A stretch of 64,000 bases of DNA from the NCBI GenBank assembly GCA_964385995.1, contig CAYLRF010000001.1, positions 20,737 through 84,736 on the forward strand, read 5' to 3'. Below are positions 46,326 through 54,740 of the stretch, one piece after another. A model generated the notes under the pieces. The model saw nothing but the letters and a program-made list of their open reading frames with translations. It was not told where the DNA came from and searched no databases. Origin of the DNA: CAYLRF01 sp964385995. Lineage in GTDB: Bacteria; Bacillota; Clostridia; Lachnospirales; Lachnospiraceae. A program made the translations under genes and the position numbers. Position 1 is the first letter of the stretch; each line of letters opens with the position of its first letter.

Positions 46326-47846
46326 TTGACGGATAACGGCAGCGGCGCTGACATAATCGAATTTAAAGATAAGAAGTCACGGGCGCGGGCGGGACAGGAT
46401 TTAAGATCCGAACGCGCGTCCGATAAGGGCCGGGGGAAAAATAAGTCCGCGAAAAAGCCGTCTCATTGGTTTAACATAGGAACCGTCATATTCGGATTGA
46501 TATTCATCTATCTTATCGCCACGCTTATCATTTACGTCACATCTGCCCACATCGCGCCGTATGAGGTTTTAAAGGGTTCCGTCTTAAAAAACACGACCTT
46601 CAGGGGACTTGCCGTGCGCGAGGAAAAGGTTTCCCGCGCCGCCGCGGACGGATACGTAAACTATTTCACAGAGGATTTAAGTAAGATTAAGGCCGGCGAG
46701 AGGGTCTGCCTTGTCACGGATGAAAAGCTTTTGCCGGATAAAGAAGCGTCGTCAAAAGAATCTTCAGACCCCGAATCCGCGGACGGCGATGCGTCGGAGG
46801 CGGGCGAATCTTCCGATACGGAGCGTTACCGTGAGGAAACGGCCGAGACTGAGAAATTTCTTTTTGATTTCGACGAAAGCTCCTTTTATAAGGTATATGA
46901 TTTTAAGGATTTAGTCACGGCCCTTTTGGGGTCGGAGCAAAAAGCAGCCCTGGCGGGTATGCTCGCGGATGAAAGCAACGGGGGCGCCGGTATTTATCCC
47001 GCCGAGGAAGACGGGATTTTCGTGAAAGCCGTCGACGGGCTCGAGGACTGCTCGGCGGATACGGTAACGGCCGATATCATATCTCCCGACAAATATCAAA
47101 GCCGCGAAGTTACGGACAATAGGAAGGTCTCCGCGGGCGACGCGGTATATAAGGTGATTACGAGCGAGAATTGGCAGATTGTTCTGCTGCCTGACGCCAA
47201 GACGGCGCGGGCATTAAAAGACATGGACTCGGTGCGGGTAAATCTTCTTAAGGATCGAGAGACACTTATCGCGTCGCTTAAAGTAGACAAAAGAGACGGC
47301 CGCGACATAGCCGTACTTAATTTTAACGATTCCATGATACGCTACGCGAAGGACAGATATCTTGACGTGGAGCTTGTTCTGGAAGATATGAGCGGCCTTA
47401 AGATACCGAAAAGCGCCGTAACCGGAAAGGATTTCTACGAGATTAGCGCCTCCTATGTGACGGATAAGGATAAAAATGTCCTTGACAGCGTGCGTGTCGT
47501 CTCAAAGGACGAAGAAGGGCGCGAGGTCGTAAGTGAGATTTCCGCGAGCATCTATTATCCCGACAGTGAATCCGATACGGCATATCTTGATCCGGACGAG
47601 ATAAGCGGAGCCGTGCTTCCCCCAAAGGACGGCGATGAGGACGCGCCTTTTAAGCTTTCCGCGAAAAAAAAGCTAAAGGGCGTCTATTGCGTAAATAAGG
47701 GTTACGCCGTTTTCAGGCACATACAGATACTCGGCGAAAACGAGAATTTTTACATAGTAAAGACAGGCACCGATTACGGACTGTCGCTTTATGATCATAT
47801 AGCGCCCGACGCCTCGAAACTTAAGGAAGACGACCTTGCTTTTTAA
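46326..47846 (+). CDS. HlyD-like single-pass membrane protein in a division gene cluster
   Basis: A 506-residue protein with a charged cytoplasmic N-terminus (1-48), one hydrophobic segment (IGTVIFGLIFIYLIATLII, about 51-69), an extracytoplasmic region starting with a lipoyl-like strand (RGLAVREEKVSRAAADGYV) as in HlyD adaptors, an acidic Ser/Glu-rich stretch (about 140-180) and a beta-rich C-terminal half. No partner transporter is adjacent; it lies before yggS and sepF. The TTG start at 46326 has GGGGATTG upstream. I infer a clade-specific envelope protein of unknown role. Confidence 0.75.
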   Translation: MTDNGSGADIIEFKDKKSRARAGQDLRSERASDKGRGKNKSAKKPSHWFNIGTVIFGLIFIYLIATLIIYVTSAHIAPYEVLKGSVLKNTTFRGLAVREEKVSRAAADGYVNYFTEDLSKIKAGERVCLVTDEKLLPDKEASSKESSDPESADGDASEAGESSDTERYREETAETEKFLFDFDESSFYKVYDFKDLVTALLGSEQKAALAGMLADESNGGAGIYPAEEDGIFVKAVDGLEDCSADTVTADIISPDKYQSREVTDNRKVSAGDAVYKVITSENWQIVLLPDAKTARALKDMDSVRVNLLKDRETLIASLKVDKRDGRDIAVLNFNDSMIRYAKDRYLDVELVLEDMSGLKIPKSAVTGKDFYEISASYVTDKDKNVLDSVRVVSKDEEGREVVSEISASIYYPDSESDTAYLDPDEISGAVLPPKDGDEDAPFKLSAKKKLKGVYCVNKGYAVFRHIQILGENENFYIVKTGTDYGLSLYDHIAPDASKLKEDDLAF

Positions 47847-47858
47847 GGAGATGAGCCT

Positions 47859-48554
47859 ATGCTTGAAGAAAATCTTAAGGCAGTGGAAGAGAAGATTGTC
47901 GCCGCCTGCGAGAGAGCGGGAAGAAAACGCGGAGACGTGACTCTCCTCGCGGTCGGAAAGACAAAGCCCGCCGCCATGATAAAACAGCTCTACGATCTGG
48001 GGGTACGCGATTTCGGAGAAAATAAAGTGCAGGAGCTGTCGGAGAAATACGCGGTTCTTCCCCGCGACATATCATGGCATATGATAGGGCATCTGCAGCG
48101 AAATAAGGTAAGACAGCTCCTTGAAAAAGCGTCGCTTATTCATTCCGTGGACTCACTTCGGCTCGCGCAGACCATAGACGATGAAGCGGGAAAGAAGGGT
48201 ATAAGCTCTGACATTCTCATTGAGGTAAATGTCGCGGGGGAGGAGACTAAGTACGGATTTTCGCCAGATGAGGTCTCAGAGGCCGTAAATAAAATCTCGC
48301 TTCTTAAAAATCTTCGCGTAAAAGGCCTCATGACGATAGCTCCGTATGTCACGAACCCGGAGGAAAACAGGCCCGTATTTGCCGCCTTGAGGAAAATCTC
48401 TGTTGACATAGGCTCGAAAAACATTGATAATGTTTCTATGGATATTCTGTCAATGGGCATGTCGGGAGATTATGAGGTAGCGATAGAGGAGGGTGCCACC
48501 ATCGTGCGCGTGGGCACCGCCTTATTCGGCGCCAGAGATTATGATATCGCGTGA
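47859..48554 (+). CDS. YggS-family pyridoxal phosphate homeostasis protein
   Basis: A PLP-binding protein of the YggS/YlmE/PROSC family. LLAVGKTKPA near residue 30 holds the PLP lysine, FGENKVQEL near residue 50 and WHMIGHLQRNK near residue 70 are conserved, and the C-terminal LSMGMSGDYEVAIEEGATIVRVG (about residues 195-217) binds the phosphate. The length of 231 residues is normal. GGAGATGAGCCT precedes the ATG. The sepF gene follows, the order seen in many Gram-positives (ylmE-ylmF). Confidence 0.95.
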   Translation: MLEENLKAVEEKIVAACERAGRKRGDVTLLAVGKTKPAAMIKQLYDLGVRDFGENKVQELSEKYAVLPRDISWHMIGHLQRNKVRQLLEKASLIHSVDSLRLAQTIDDEAGKKGISSDILIEVNVAGEETKYGFSPDEVSEAVNKISLLKNLRVKGLMTIAPYVTNPEENRPVFAALRKISVDIGSKNIDNVSMDILSMGMSGDYEVAIEEGATIVRVGTALFGARDYDIA

Positions 48555-48595
48555 CGAACATCCGTAGAAAATAAGGGGAGATAATTTTACGGCGT

Positions 48596-48756
48596 CCGGC
48601 CTGATGTGTCAAAAAATCTCAACCGCCGCGGAGAGGATGAGTTTTTCGGGCGGTACGGGCTTAGACATTGAGGGAACTCAAATTTCACAAAGCCCGGCCT
48701 GATGTGTCAAAAAATCTCAACCGCCGCGGGGAGGATGAGGTTTTCGGGCGGTACGG
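48596..48756 (+). repeat. Two 63-bp direct repeats upstream of sepF
   Basis: Copies at 48596-48658 and 48694-48756 (period 98) differ at only a few bases. Landmarks are CCGGCCTGATGTGTCAAAAA, TCTCAACCGCCGCGG and TTTTCGGGCGGTACGG. Each can form an ACCGCC/GGCGGT stem around a loop of about 20 bases. No gene lies in the 226-base spacer. Confidence 0.85.
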
Positions 48757-48780
48757 ACGTTATGATTTCGGGGGTATAAC

Positions 48781-49326
48781 ATGAATATAATAACGAAGTT
48801 TATGAACTGGATGAAGATAGGCGACGATGAGATAGAAGATGAAGATTATCCGTACGACGATGACGATGATGACACCGATGAGTACGATAAAGGAAAGCGC
48901 GGCAGGGGGCGACGTTCTGATGAACGACGTGATTCCGACGACGAGGTTTACTCGGACGACGCCGGCGGCAGATCACAAAGAAGTTCCGAGCGGACTTCAA
49001 AGGTAACTCCGATAAGACAGGCCTCAAGAAGGGGAAACATGGAAGTATGCGTCATAAAACCCACCACGGTGGATGACTCGAGGGAGATCACCGAGACGCT
49101 TCTTTCGGGAAGCACCGTCATACTTAATCTCGAGGCGCTGGACCTTGAGATCGCGCAGCGCATCATAGACTTCACGTCGGGAGCCACTTTCGCCATAAAC
49201 GGCAAGCTGCAGAGGATTTCAAACTATATTTTCCTTGTCACGCCGACGAACGTGGATATCTCGGGGGATTTACAGGATTTGCTTAACTCCTCATTCGATG
49301 TGCCCTCCATAAAGACCCGGATCTAA
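48781..49326 (+). CDS. sepF: Cell division protein SepF
   Basis: A membrane-associated FtsZ partner that shapes the division septum. The N-terminal amphipathic membrane-targeting segment (MNIITKFMNWMKIG) is followed by an acidic, arginine-rich disordered linker (about residues 15-80) and the C-terminal SepF core with STVILNLEALDLEIAQRIID and FLVTPTNVDIS. The linker is unusually rich in Asp (six in a row near residue 30). It is 181 residues. GGGGG lies just before the ATG. Confidence 0.94.
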   Translation: MNIITKFMNWMKIGDDEIEDEDYPYDDDDDDTDEYDKGKRGRGRRSDERRDSDDEVYSDDAGGRSQRSSERTSKVTPIRQASRRGNMEVCVIKPTTVDDSREITETLLSGSTVILNLEALDLEIAQRIIDFTSGATFAINGKLQRISNYIFLVTPTNVDISGDLQDLLNSSFDVPSIKTRI

Positions 49327-49342
49327 AAGGGGAACACAGCGG

Positions 49343-49861
49343 ATGTCAATGTATCTTATAAGCCTTCTGGGAGTCGCCGCCTGCGTATTTACGGATCAGT
49401 TCACCAAATATCTGGCGGCGGCACACTTAAAAAATTCGCCTCTTGTCCTGATCGACGGTGTGTTCGAACTCAGATATCTGGAAAACGGCGGCGCCTCGTT
49501 CGGGATTCTTCAAAACAAACAGTGGCTGTTTCTCATTCTCACAGTTATATTGCTCGCCTTCATCATACGCGTATACTTCATTCTGCCGCGAACGAAAAGG
49601 GCGCTTCCTCTTCGGGTTTGTCTTGTTCTTATTTGCGGCGGGGCCGCGGGAAACATGATCGACAGGATACGCCACGGATATGTAGTCGATTTTCTGTACT
49701 TTAAGCTTATAAATTTTCCCATATTTAATGTCGCGGATATGTTTATCACCACTGCGGCGCTTGTCACCGCGGCGCTTCTTCTCTTTTACTACAGGGATGA
49801 TGAGCTTAACATAACTGTGCGCGGGATTTTCGGGCTGTCGGATAAGAAGAAAGACAAATGA
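49343..49861 (+). CDS. lspA: Lipoprotein signal peptidase
   Basis: An aspartic protease of the membrane that removes the signal peptide from diacylglyceryl-modified prolipoproteins, acting after Lgt. Four hydrophobic segments are visible in 172 residues. The catalytic motifs are AAGNMIDRIRHGYVVDF near residue 103 and NVADMFI near residue 130, each holding one catalytic Asp. The RluA-family gene overlaps its stop by ATGA. Confidence 0.95.
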   Translation: MSMYLISLLGVAACVFTDQFTKYLAAAHLKNSPLVLIDGVFELRYLENGGASFGILQNKQWLFLILTVILLAFIIRVYFILPRTKRALPLRVCLVLICGGAAGNMIDRIRHGYVVDFLYFKLINFPIFNVADMFITTAALVTAALLLFYYRDDELNITVRGIFGLSDKKKDK

Positions 49862-50793
49862 CACCTTCCTTTGACGAGATGACGCTGCTTGCGGATGAGT
49901 CCTGTGACGGAGAAAGACTTGACGCTTTCGCGGCAAAGCGGGCGGCTCCTCTTTCCCGCTCATACGTAAAGAAGCTTACGGATGACGGACTTGTGACATT
50001 AAACGGCAGTCGCGCCAAAGCCTCCGGCAGGATAAAGAGCGGGGATGTCGTACAAATTTTCATCCCGAAGCCGCGCGAAGCCGGGATTCTTCCCGAGAAC
50101 ATACCTCTTGACATCCTGTATGAGGATGACGACATACTCATCGTAAATAAGCCCAAAGGTATGCCCGTGCACCCTTCGGCGGGACATGAGAGCGGTACGC
50201 TTGTAAACGCGCTTATGTATTATTGCCGTGATAATCTTTCCGGCATAAACGGCAGCCTTCGCCCCGGAATCGTTCACAGGATCGATATGGACACGTCCGG
50301 CTCTCTTGTTGTCTGCAAAAACGATTTCGCTCACCGAAAGATAGCAGAGCAGCTTAAAAGCCATTCCGTAAAGAGGGTTTACGACGCGATAGTCTGCGGC
50401 GACATTAAAGAAGATCGCGGCATAATCGACGCTCCCATAGGGCGTCATCCCATAAAGCGAAAGCAAATGTCGACTCACTCCAAAAGCCCCAAACGCGCCG
50501 TCACTCACTACGAAGTGATAAGCAGATTTAAAGGCTATACGTATATAGAGTGCAGGCTACAGACCGGACGCACTCATCAGATTCGCGTGCATATGGCGAG
50601 CATCGGCCATCCGCTTCTGGGGGATCACGTTTACGGATCGGGCACGAATCCTTTTAACCTTAAAAGTCAGGCTCTTCACGCGAGGATTTTAGGCCTTATT
50701 CATCCCCGAACGGGAGAATACATAGAGGTAGAGGCGCCGCTTCCCGCTTATTTTCGTGAGCTTTTGGAGAAACTTTCAAAGCAGGGGTTTTAA
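49858..50793 (+). CDS. RluA-family RNA pseudouridine synthase (RluD-like)
   Basis: Isomerises uridine to pseudouridine in rRNA or tRNA. An N-terminal S4 domain (LDAFAAKRAAPLSRSYVKKL) precedes the catalytic domain, with VNKPKGMPVHPSAGHESGT and the catalytic HRIDMDTSG near residue 141; RTHQIRVHMASIGHP is the conserved C-terminal motif. It is 311 residues. lspA followed by a RluD-like gene is a conserved Gram-positive pair (lspA-ylyB), and the start overlaps the lspA stop. Exact target is not predictable. Confidence 0.93.
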   Translation: MTPSFDEMTLLADESCDGERLDAFAAKRAAPLSRSYVKKLTDDGLVTLNGSRAKASGRIKSGDVVQIFIPKPREAGILPENIPLDILYEDDDILIVNKPKGMPVHPSAGHESGTLVNALMYYCRDNLSGINGSLRPGIVHRIDMDTSGSLVVCKNDFAHRKIAEQLKSHSVKRVYDAIVCGDIKEDRGIIDAPIGRHPIKRKQMSTHSKSPKRAVTHYEVISRFKGYTYIECRLQTGRTHQIRVHMASIGHPLLGDHVYGSGTNPFNLKSQALHARILGLIHPRTGEYIEVEAPLPAYFRELLEKLSKQGF

Positions 50794-50842
50794 GACGCCT
50801 TGCGCGTCTAAAACATAAAAAATGAAGGGAGATGACCTTACG

Positions 50843-51502
50843 ATGACTGCATTTACCAACAAAATGATTGTCACTATCGGAAGACAGTACGGAAGCGGAG
50901 GCCTCGAGATAGGAGCGAAGCTGGCCGAAAAGCTGGGTGTTAAAATATACGGCAAGGAGATGCTTAAAAGAGCGGCCCAGGAGAGCGGACTTGCCGAGGA
51001 ACTCTTCGAGGCCCACGACGAGAAGCCGACAAACAGTTTTCTTTATTCGCTGGTGATGGGAAATTACACATTGAGTTACTCGGGTTCGGGGCGTACGGAG
51101 CTTCCCATAAACCACAAGGTCTTTTTGGCGCAGTTTGACACGATTAAGAACATAGCAAAGGAAGGCCCCTGTGTCCTGGTCGGAAGATGCGCCGATTACG
51201 CGCTGGAGGAGCTGGACAATGTCGTAACGGTGTTTATTTATTCGGATATGGACGCCCGTATCGAAAGAATTTGCAAAAGACTGGGGCTTCCCGAGTCAAA
51301 AGCAAAAGACATAATCCAAAAGACCGATAAGAAGAGAGCGAATTACTACAACTATTACACGAATAAACAGTGGGGAGACACATCAAGCTACGACCTGTGC
51401 ATAAACAGCGCGAAAACGGGAGTTGACGGAACTGTCGAGGCGCTCCTTGAGTATGTAAGGATAAGAAATACCAGCGCGAACGCGGCGCAGGACGAAAATT
51501 AG
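50843..51502 (+). CDS. Cytidylate kinase-like family protein
   Basis: A P-loop protein of the AAA_26 / cytidylate kinase-like family: VTIGRQYGSGGLEIGAKLAEKLG (residues 10-32) contains the nucleotide-binding loop, and VLVGRCADYAL lies near residue 110. Substrate is unknown; members are widespread in Clostridia and distinct from Cmk. I choose the ATG at 50843 (219 residues) because AAGGGAG lies upstream; an earlier ATG at 50822 overlaps that site. Confidence 0.85.
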   Translation: MTAFTNKMIVTIGRQYGSGGLEIGAKLAEKLGVKIYGKEMLKRAAQESGLAEELFEAHDEKPTNSFLYSLVMGNYTLSYSGSGRTELPINHKVFLAQFDTIKNIAKEGPCVLVGRCADYALEELDNVVTVFIYSDMDARIERICKRLGLPESKAKDIIQKTDKKRANYYNYYTNKQWGDTSSYDLCINSAKTGVDGTVEALLEYVRIRNTSANAAQDEN

Positions 51503-51505
51503 CGG

Positions 51506-51534
51506 TTGACCGAAACGGGCCTTAATGCTAGAAT
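51506..51534 (+). promoter_or_regulatory. Predicted rplU operon promoter
   Basis: TTGACC (51506-51511), 17 bases, TAGAAT (51529-51534). It begins just after the stop of the cytidylate kinase-like gene and predicts a start near 51541. Confidence 0.75.
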
Positions 51535-51540
51535 ATCACG

Positions 51541-51631
51541 GTGTGCCGCACGGCGAGGCCTGTAAGACCCGTAAGATACACACATACGGGCGCCGAAGCC
51601 GGCGAGTAAAGATGACGGGAGGTGTTGTCCT
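51541..51631 (+). promoter_or_regulatory. Candidate L21 leader (ribosomal protein autoregulatory RNA)
   Basis: The 91-base leader before rplU contains a clear hairpin, CCCGTA (51568-51573) with TACGGG (51585-51590), flanked by GC-rich arms (GCCGCACGGCGAGGCC and GCCGAAGCCGGCG). Firmicute rplU-prp-rpmA operons commonly carry a structured L21 leader at this place. Assignment is by position and fold, not by a covariance search. Confidence 0.55.
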
Positions 51632-51940
51632 ATGTACGCGATCATAGCCACGGGCGGCAAGCAGTACAAGGTTTCGGAGGGCGACGTTGTCAAGGTCGAA
51701 AAACTCGGACTTGAAGTCGGCGAGACCTGCACGTTTGACGAAGTGCTGGCGGTCAGCGACGGCGCTCTTACGGTCGGAAGCCCAAAGGTTAAGGGCGCTA
51801 CCGTGACGGGAACCGTAGTGGAAAACGGCAAGGCGAAAAAAGTCATTGTTTACAAATACAAGCCGAAGACCGGTTACCACAAAAAGCAGGGTCACAGACA
51901 GCAGTATACGGCTGTAAAGATTGACAGTATCAATTCTTAA
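51632..51940 (+). CDS. rplU: 50S ribosomal protein L21
   Basis: A 102-residue large-subunit protein. The N-terminal [19 protein letters not shown] and C-terminal [20 protein letters not shown] are diagnostic. GGGAGGTG lies 8 bases before the ATG. First gene of rplU-prp-rpmA, which ends in a strong terminator at 52638. Confidence 0.98.
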   Translation: MYAIIATGGKQYKVSEGDVVKVEKLGLEVGETCTFDEVLAVSDGALTVGSPKVKGATVTGTVVENGKAKKVIVYKYKPKTGYHKKQGHRQQYTAVKIDSINS

Positions 51941-51956
51941 GGCATAGCAGTGTTTT

Positions 51957-52286
51957 ATGGTCGGGGTCACCGTTTATCATAATAAGGATTACGAATACGT
52001 GGGTTTTAAGGTGGCGGGTCACGCGGGATTTGCCGAATCCGGAAAGGACATTGTCTGCGCGGCCGTCTCGATACTCGCCGTAAATACCGTAAATTCGATC
52101 TCGAAATTCACCACGGTTCCCAACAAACTTAAGGTCGATGAGAAAAACGGCGTCGTTAATTTTAAAGTGCCCGAGCCCGACGCGATCGCGCGTCTTTTCT
52201 TAAGGTCGTTTGAGCTGGGTATCAGCACGCTCACGGATGATCCCGAGTACGGGAAGTATGTGCGATTGGAATTTAAGGAGGTGTAA
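51957..52286 (+). CDS. prp: Ribosomal-processing cysteine protease Prp
   Basis: A 109-residue protease (YsxB family) that cleaves the N-terminal extension of ribosomal protein L27, an essential step in Firmicutes and relatives. The catalytic His is in [11 protein letters not shown] and the catalytic Cys in [13 protein letters not shown]. It lies between rplU and rpmA, as in other organisms with this system. The substrate site is present in the next gene. Confidence 0.95.
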   Translation: MVGVTVYHNKDYEYVGFKVAGHAGFAESGKDIVCAAVSILAVNTVNSISKFTTVPNKLKVDEKNGVVNFKVPEPDAIARLFLRSFELGISTLTDDPEYGKYVRLEFKEV

Positions 52287-52291
52287 AAGCC

Positions 52292-52585
52292 ATGATGAAA
52301 CTGAACCTTCAGTTCTTCGCCCATAAAAAAGGTGTCGGTTCCACAAAGAACGGCAGAGATTCCGAGTCTAAAAGGCTCGGCGCGAAGAGAGCGGACGGAC
52401 AGTTCGCGAAGGCGGGCAATATCATTTACAGGCAGCGCGGGACGAAGATTCATCCCGGCACGAACGTCGGCAGAGGAGGAGACGATACGCTTTTCGCGCT
52501 GACCGACGGTGTGGTTCGCTTCGAAAGATACGGGAAATATAAAACGAAGGCTTCCGTTTATCCCGTATCCGTCAAAGAGGACTAG
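52292..52585 (+). CDS. rpmA: 50S ribosomal protein L27 with Prp-cleaved N-terminal extension
   Basis: L27 reaches the peptidyl transferase centre with its N-terminus. The protein starts [20 protein letters not shown]: the LNLQFFA extension matches the known Prp cleavage site, leaving the mature end HKKGVGS. The core [15 protein letters not shown] is standard. It is 97 residues before processing. AAGGAGGTG precedes the start, 5 bases after prp. Confidence 0.97.
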   Translation: MMKLNLQFFAHKKGVGSTKNGRDSESKRLGAKRADGQFAKAGNIIYRQRGTKIHPGTNVGRGGDDTLFALTDGVVRFERYGKYKTKASVYPVSVKED

Positions 52586-52637
52586 AAAAAAGCGTTAAAA
52601 GACGTTTATAAGGCCGCTTAAAGAGGCGGATGGTTTC

Positions 52638-52671
52638 GGCTCCAAATCATTTTACGGTTTGGAGCCTTTTT
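52638..52671 (+). terminator. Intrinsic terminator of the rplU-prp-rpmA operon
   Basis: GGCTCCAAA (52638-52646) pairs perfectly with TTTGGAGCC (52658-52666), an 11-base loop, then TTTTT. obgE downstream therefore depends on read-through or its own promoter, which I could not identify with confidence. Confidence 0.92.
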
Positions 52672-52728
52672 AAAAGCCCGAAAAGTCACGGAAAGGGCCG
52701 GATTAGCGTATCGCGGAAGGTAAACATC

Positions 52729-54009
52729 ATGTTCGCGGATCAGGCGAGGATTCACATCAAATCAGGCGACGGCGGAGACGGCCTCGTAAGCTTCAGAAGA
52801 GAGCTTTATGTCCCGAACGGCGGCCCAGACGGCGGAGACGGCGGCCGCGGCGGCGATGTGATATTTGAAATCGACGAGGGATTAAATACTCTCTATGAGT
52901 ACAGGCATAAAAGAAGATATACCGCGATGAACGGCAAAACGGGAGGAGCCGCGAACCGTCACGGAAAGGACGGCGATGACATAATCCTTCGCGTGCCGCG
53001 AGGGACCGTCATAAAAGACGCCGCCACAGGCAAAATCATAGCCGATATGTCAGGCGACATAAAAAGGCGCGTCGTACTAAGCGGCGGAAGGGGCGGCTTA
53101 GGAAACAGGCATTTCGCGACGGCCGCGATGCAGGTTCCGAGGTACGCGAAGCCCGGACAGCCCGGCAAAGAGCTTGACATAATTCTCGAACTAAAGATGA
53201 TAGCAGACGCGGGCCTTATAGGTTTCCCGAACGCCGGCAAGTCGACATTTCTCTCAAGGGCCACAAACGCGTCGCCTAAAATCGCGGATTATCATTTCAC
53301 TACCTTAAGCCCGAATCTCGGCGCGGTTGATTTCGGATTCGACGACGGTTTCATACTCGCGGATATACCGGGTCTTATAGAGGGAGCCTCCTGCGGAGCG
53401 GGTCTAGGCCATGAGTTTCTGCGGCATATCGAAAGGACGAAGATACTCATTCACGTGGTCGACGCCCCTTCGACGGAAGGCAGGGATCCCGTTGATGACA
53501 TTTATAAGATAAACGCCGAGCTTGCCTCTTACGACGCAGATCTCGCGAAAAAGCCTCAGGTGATAGCGGCGAATAAGATCGATCTTTTGGGCGATGAAGA
53601 AGGTCCCGTTATCAGGCTTAAGGAGACTTTTGAGCCGCTCGGGGTGAAGGTATTTCCCGTATCCGCGGCCACCGGGAAAGGCTTAAAGGAGCTTTTATAT
53701 TATGTAAAGGCGCGCCTTGAAGAACTGGGCGGGGACGACGCGGTATTTAAGTCCGAGTATGACCCCGATAAGGAATTGACGCCCGAGGAATTTTCATATA
53801 CGGTAGGTAAGGATGATGACGAATATGTCGTCGAAGGGCCGGCCATCGAAAAAATGCTCGGATACACGAATCTTGACTCTGAAAAAGGGTTCGCCTTCTT
53901 TCAGGATTTCCTGAAAGAAAAGGGAATCATCGACGCGCTAAAAAGAGCCGGCATAAATGAGGGCGACACGGTCAGAATGTACGGACACAGCTTTGAGTAT
54001 TACGAGTAG
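52729..54009 (+). CDS. obgE: GTPase ObgE (CgtA)
   Basis: A ribosome-assembly and stress GTPase. The N-terminal Obg domain begins MFADQARIHIKSGDGGDGLV with glycine-rich turns. The G domain has G1 GFPNAGKSTFLS near residue 165, G3 DIPGLIEGA and G4 NKID. A C-terminal OCT domain (about residues 345-426) follows. I choose the ATG at 52729 (426 residues; GGAAGG upstream). The frame is open back to 52630, but those bases are the rpmA terminator, so the longer start is rejected. Confidence 0.97.
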   Translation: MFADQARIHIKSGDGGDGLVSFRRELYVPNGGPDGGDGGRGGDVIFEIDEGLNTLYEYRHKRRYTAMNGKTGGAANRHGKDGDDIILRVPRGTVIKDAATGKIIADMSGDIKRRVVLSGGRGGLGNRHFATAAMQVPRYAKPGQPGKELDIILELKMIADAGLIGFPNAGKSTFLSRATNASPKIADYHFTTLSPNLGAVDFGFDDGFILADIPGLIEGASCGAGLGHEFLRHIERTKILIHVVDAPSTEGRDPVDDIYKINAELASYDADLAKKPQVIAANKIDLLGDEEGPVIRLKETFEPLGVKVFPVSAATGKGLKELLYYVKARLEELGGDDAVFKSEYDPDKELTPEEFSYTVGKDDDEYVVEGPAIEKMLGYTNLDSEKGFAFFQDFLKEKGIIDALKRAGINEGDTVRMYGHSFEYYE

Positions 54010-54119
54010 CCTTAAAATGAGAGCGGATTGATGTCATTTCTTTGCATACAGGCAGCTTGCGATATGCCCTTAAAGAAAAGTGTCATAAAATCTGGTAACC
54101 TGAAAGGATCGAAACAGGC

Positions 54120-54731
54120 ATGAAGATCGGTATACTGGGAGGGACATTTGATCCCGTTCATCTGGGACATCTCATGCTGGCTTCGTCCGCTCATGACGAG
54201 TATCATCTTGACGAGGTTTGGTTTGTGCCGAACGCGAATCCTCCGCACAAATCCGCCATCTTAGCTTCCTTTTCGGACCGCGCCGAAATGATCCGGCTCG
54301 CCGTCAGTGAAGCCGCGTTAAACGGAGAAGATTATTTAAGATTAAAGCTTTTTGAGAAAGATTGCGGCGCCGTGCATTATTCCTATCAGACCATGCGTCA
54401 CTTAAGGGAAGAATTTCCGGATAACACGTATTATTTCATCATAGGGGCCGACTCGCTTTTTAAGATATCGACCTGGATGAGACCCGAGATACTGCTTAAG
54501 GACTGTGTGCTTCTCGCGGCGTCCAGAGACAAAAGCGCGAAGGATACCATGCGCCGGGAGGCCGAAAAGTTAAAGAAAACCTATGGCGCCGACGTACGCT
54601 TTTTGCATACAAATAAAATGAGTGTTTCGTCGGAAAAAATCCGACGGGAAATAAAAAACGGCGATTCGGTAAAAGGTGAGGTGCCGGCATCGGTCGCTAA
54701 GTATATGGATGAAAACAGTCTGTACCGATAA
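54120..54731 (+). CDS. nadD: Nicotinate-nucleotide adenylyltransferase
   Basis: Makes deamido-NAD from nicotinate mononucleotide and ATP. The nucleotidyltransferase signature GGTFDPVHLGHL is at residues 7-18, PNANPPHKS near residue 38 binds substrate, and VSSEKIRREI near the C-terminus corresponds to the (S/T)xxxxR motif. It is 203 residues. AAAGGAT precedes the ATG. obgE-nadD-yqeK-rsfS is a conserved Firmicute order. Confidence 0.96.
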   Translation: MKIGILGGTFDPVHLGHLMLASSAHDEYHLDEVWFVPNANPPHKSAILASFSDRAEMIRLAVSEAALNGEDYLRLKLFEKDCGAVHYSYQTMRHLREEFPDNTYYFIIGADSLFKISTWMRPEILLKDCVLLAASRDKSAKDTMRREAEKLKKTYGADVRFLHTNKMSVSSEKIRREIKNGDSVKGEVPASVAKYMDENSLYR

Positions 54732-54740
54732 AACATACCG

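Noticed and set aside
53000..53100. rpmA-obgE as one operon by standard order
   Set aside because: A near-perfect intrinsic terminator at 52638-52671 separates them, so simple co-transcription is unlikely.
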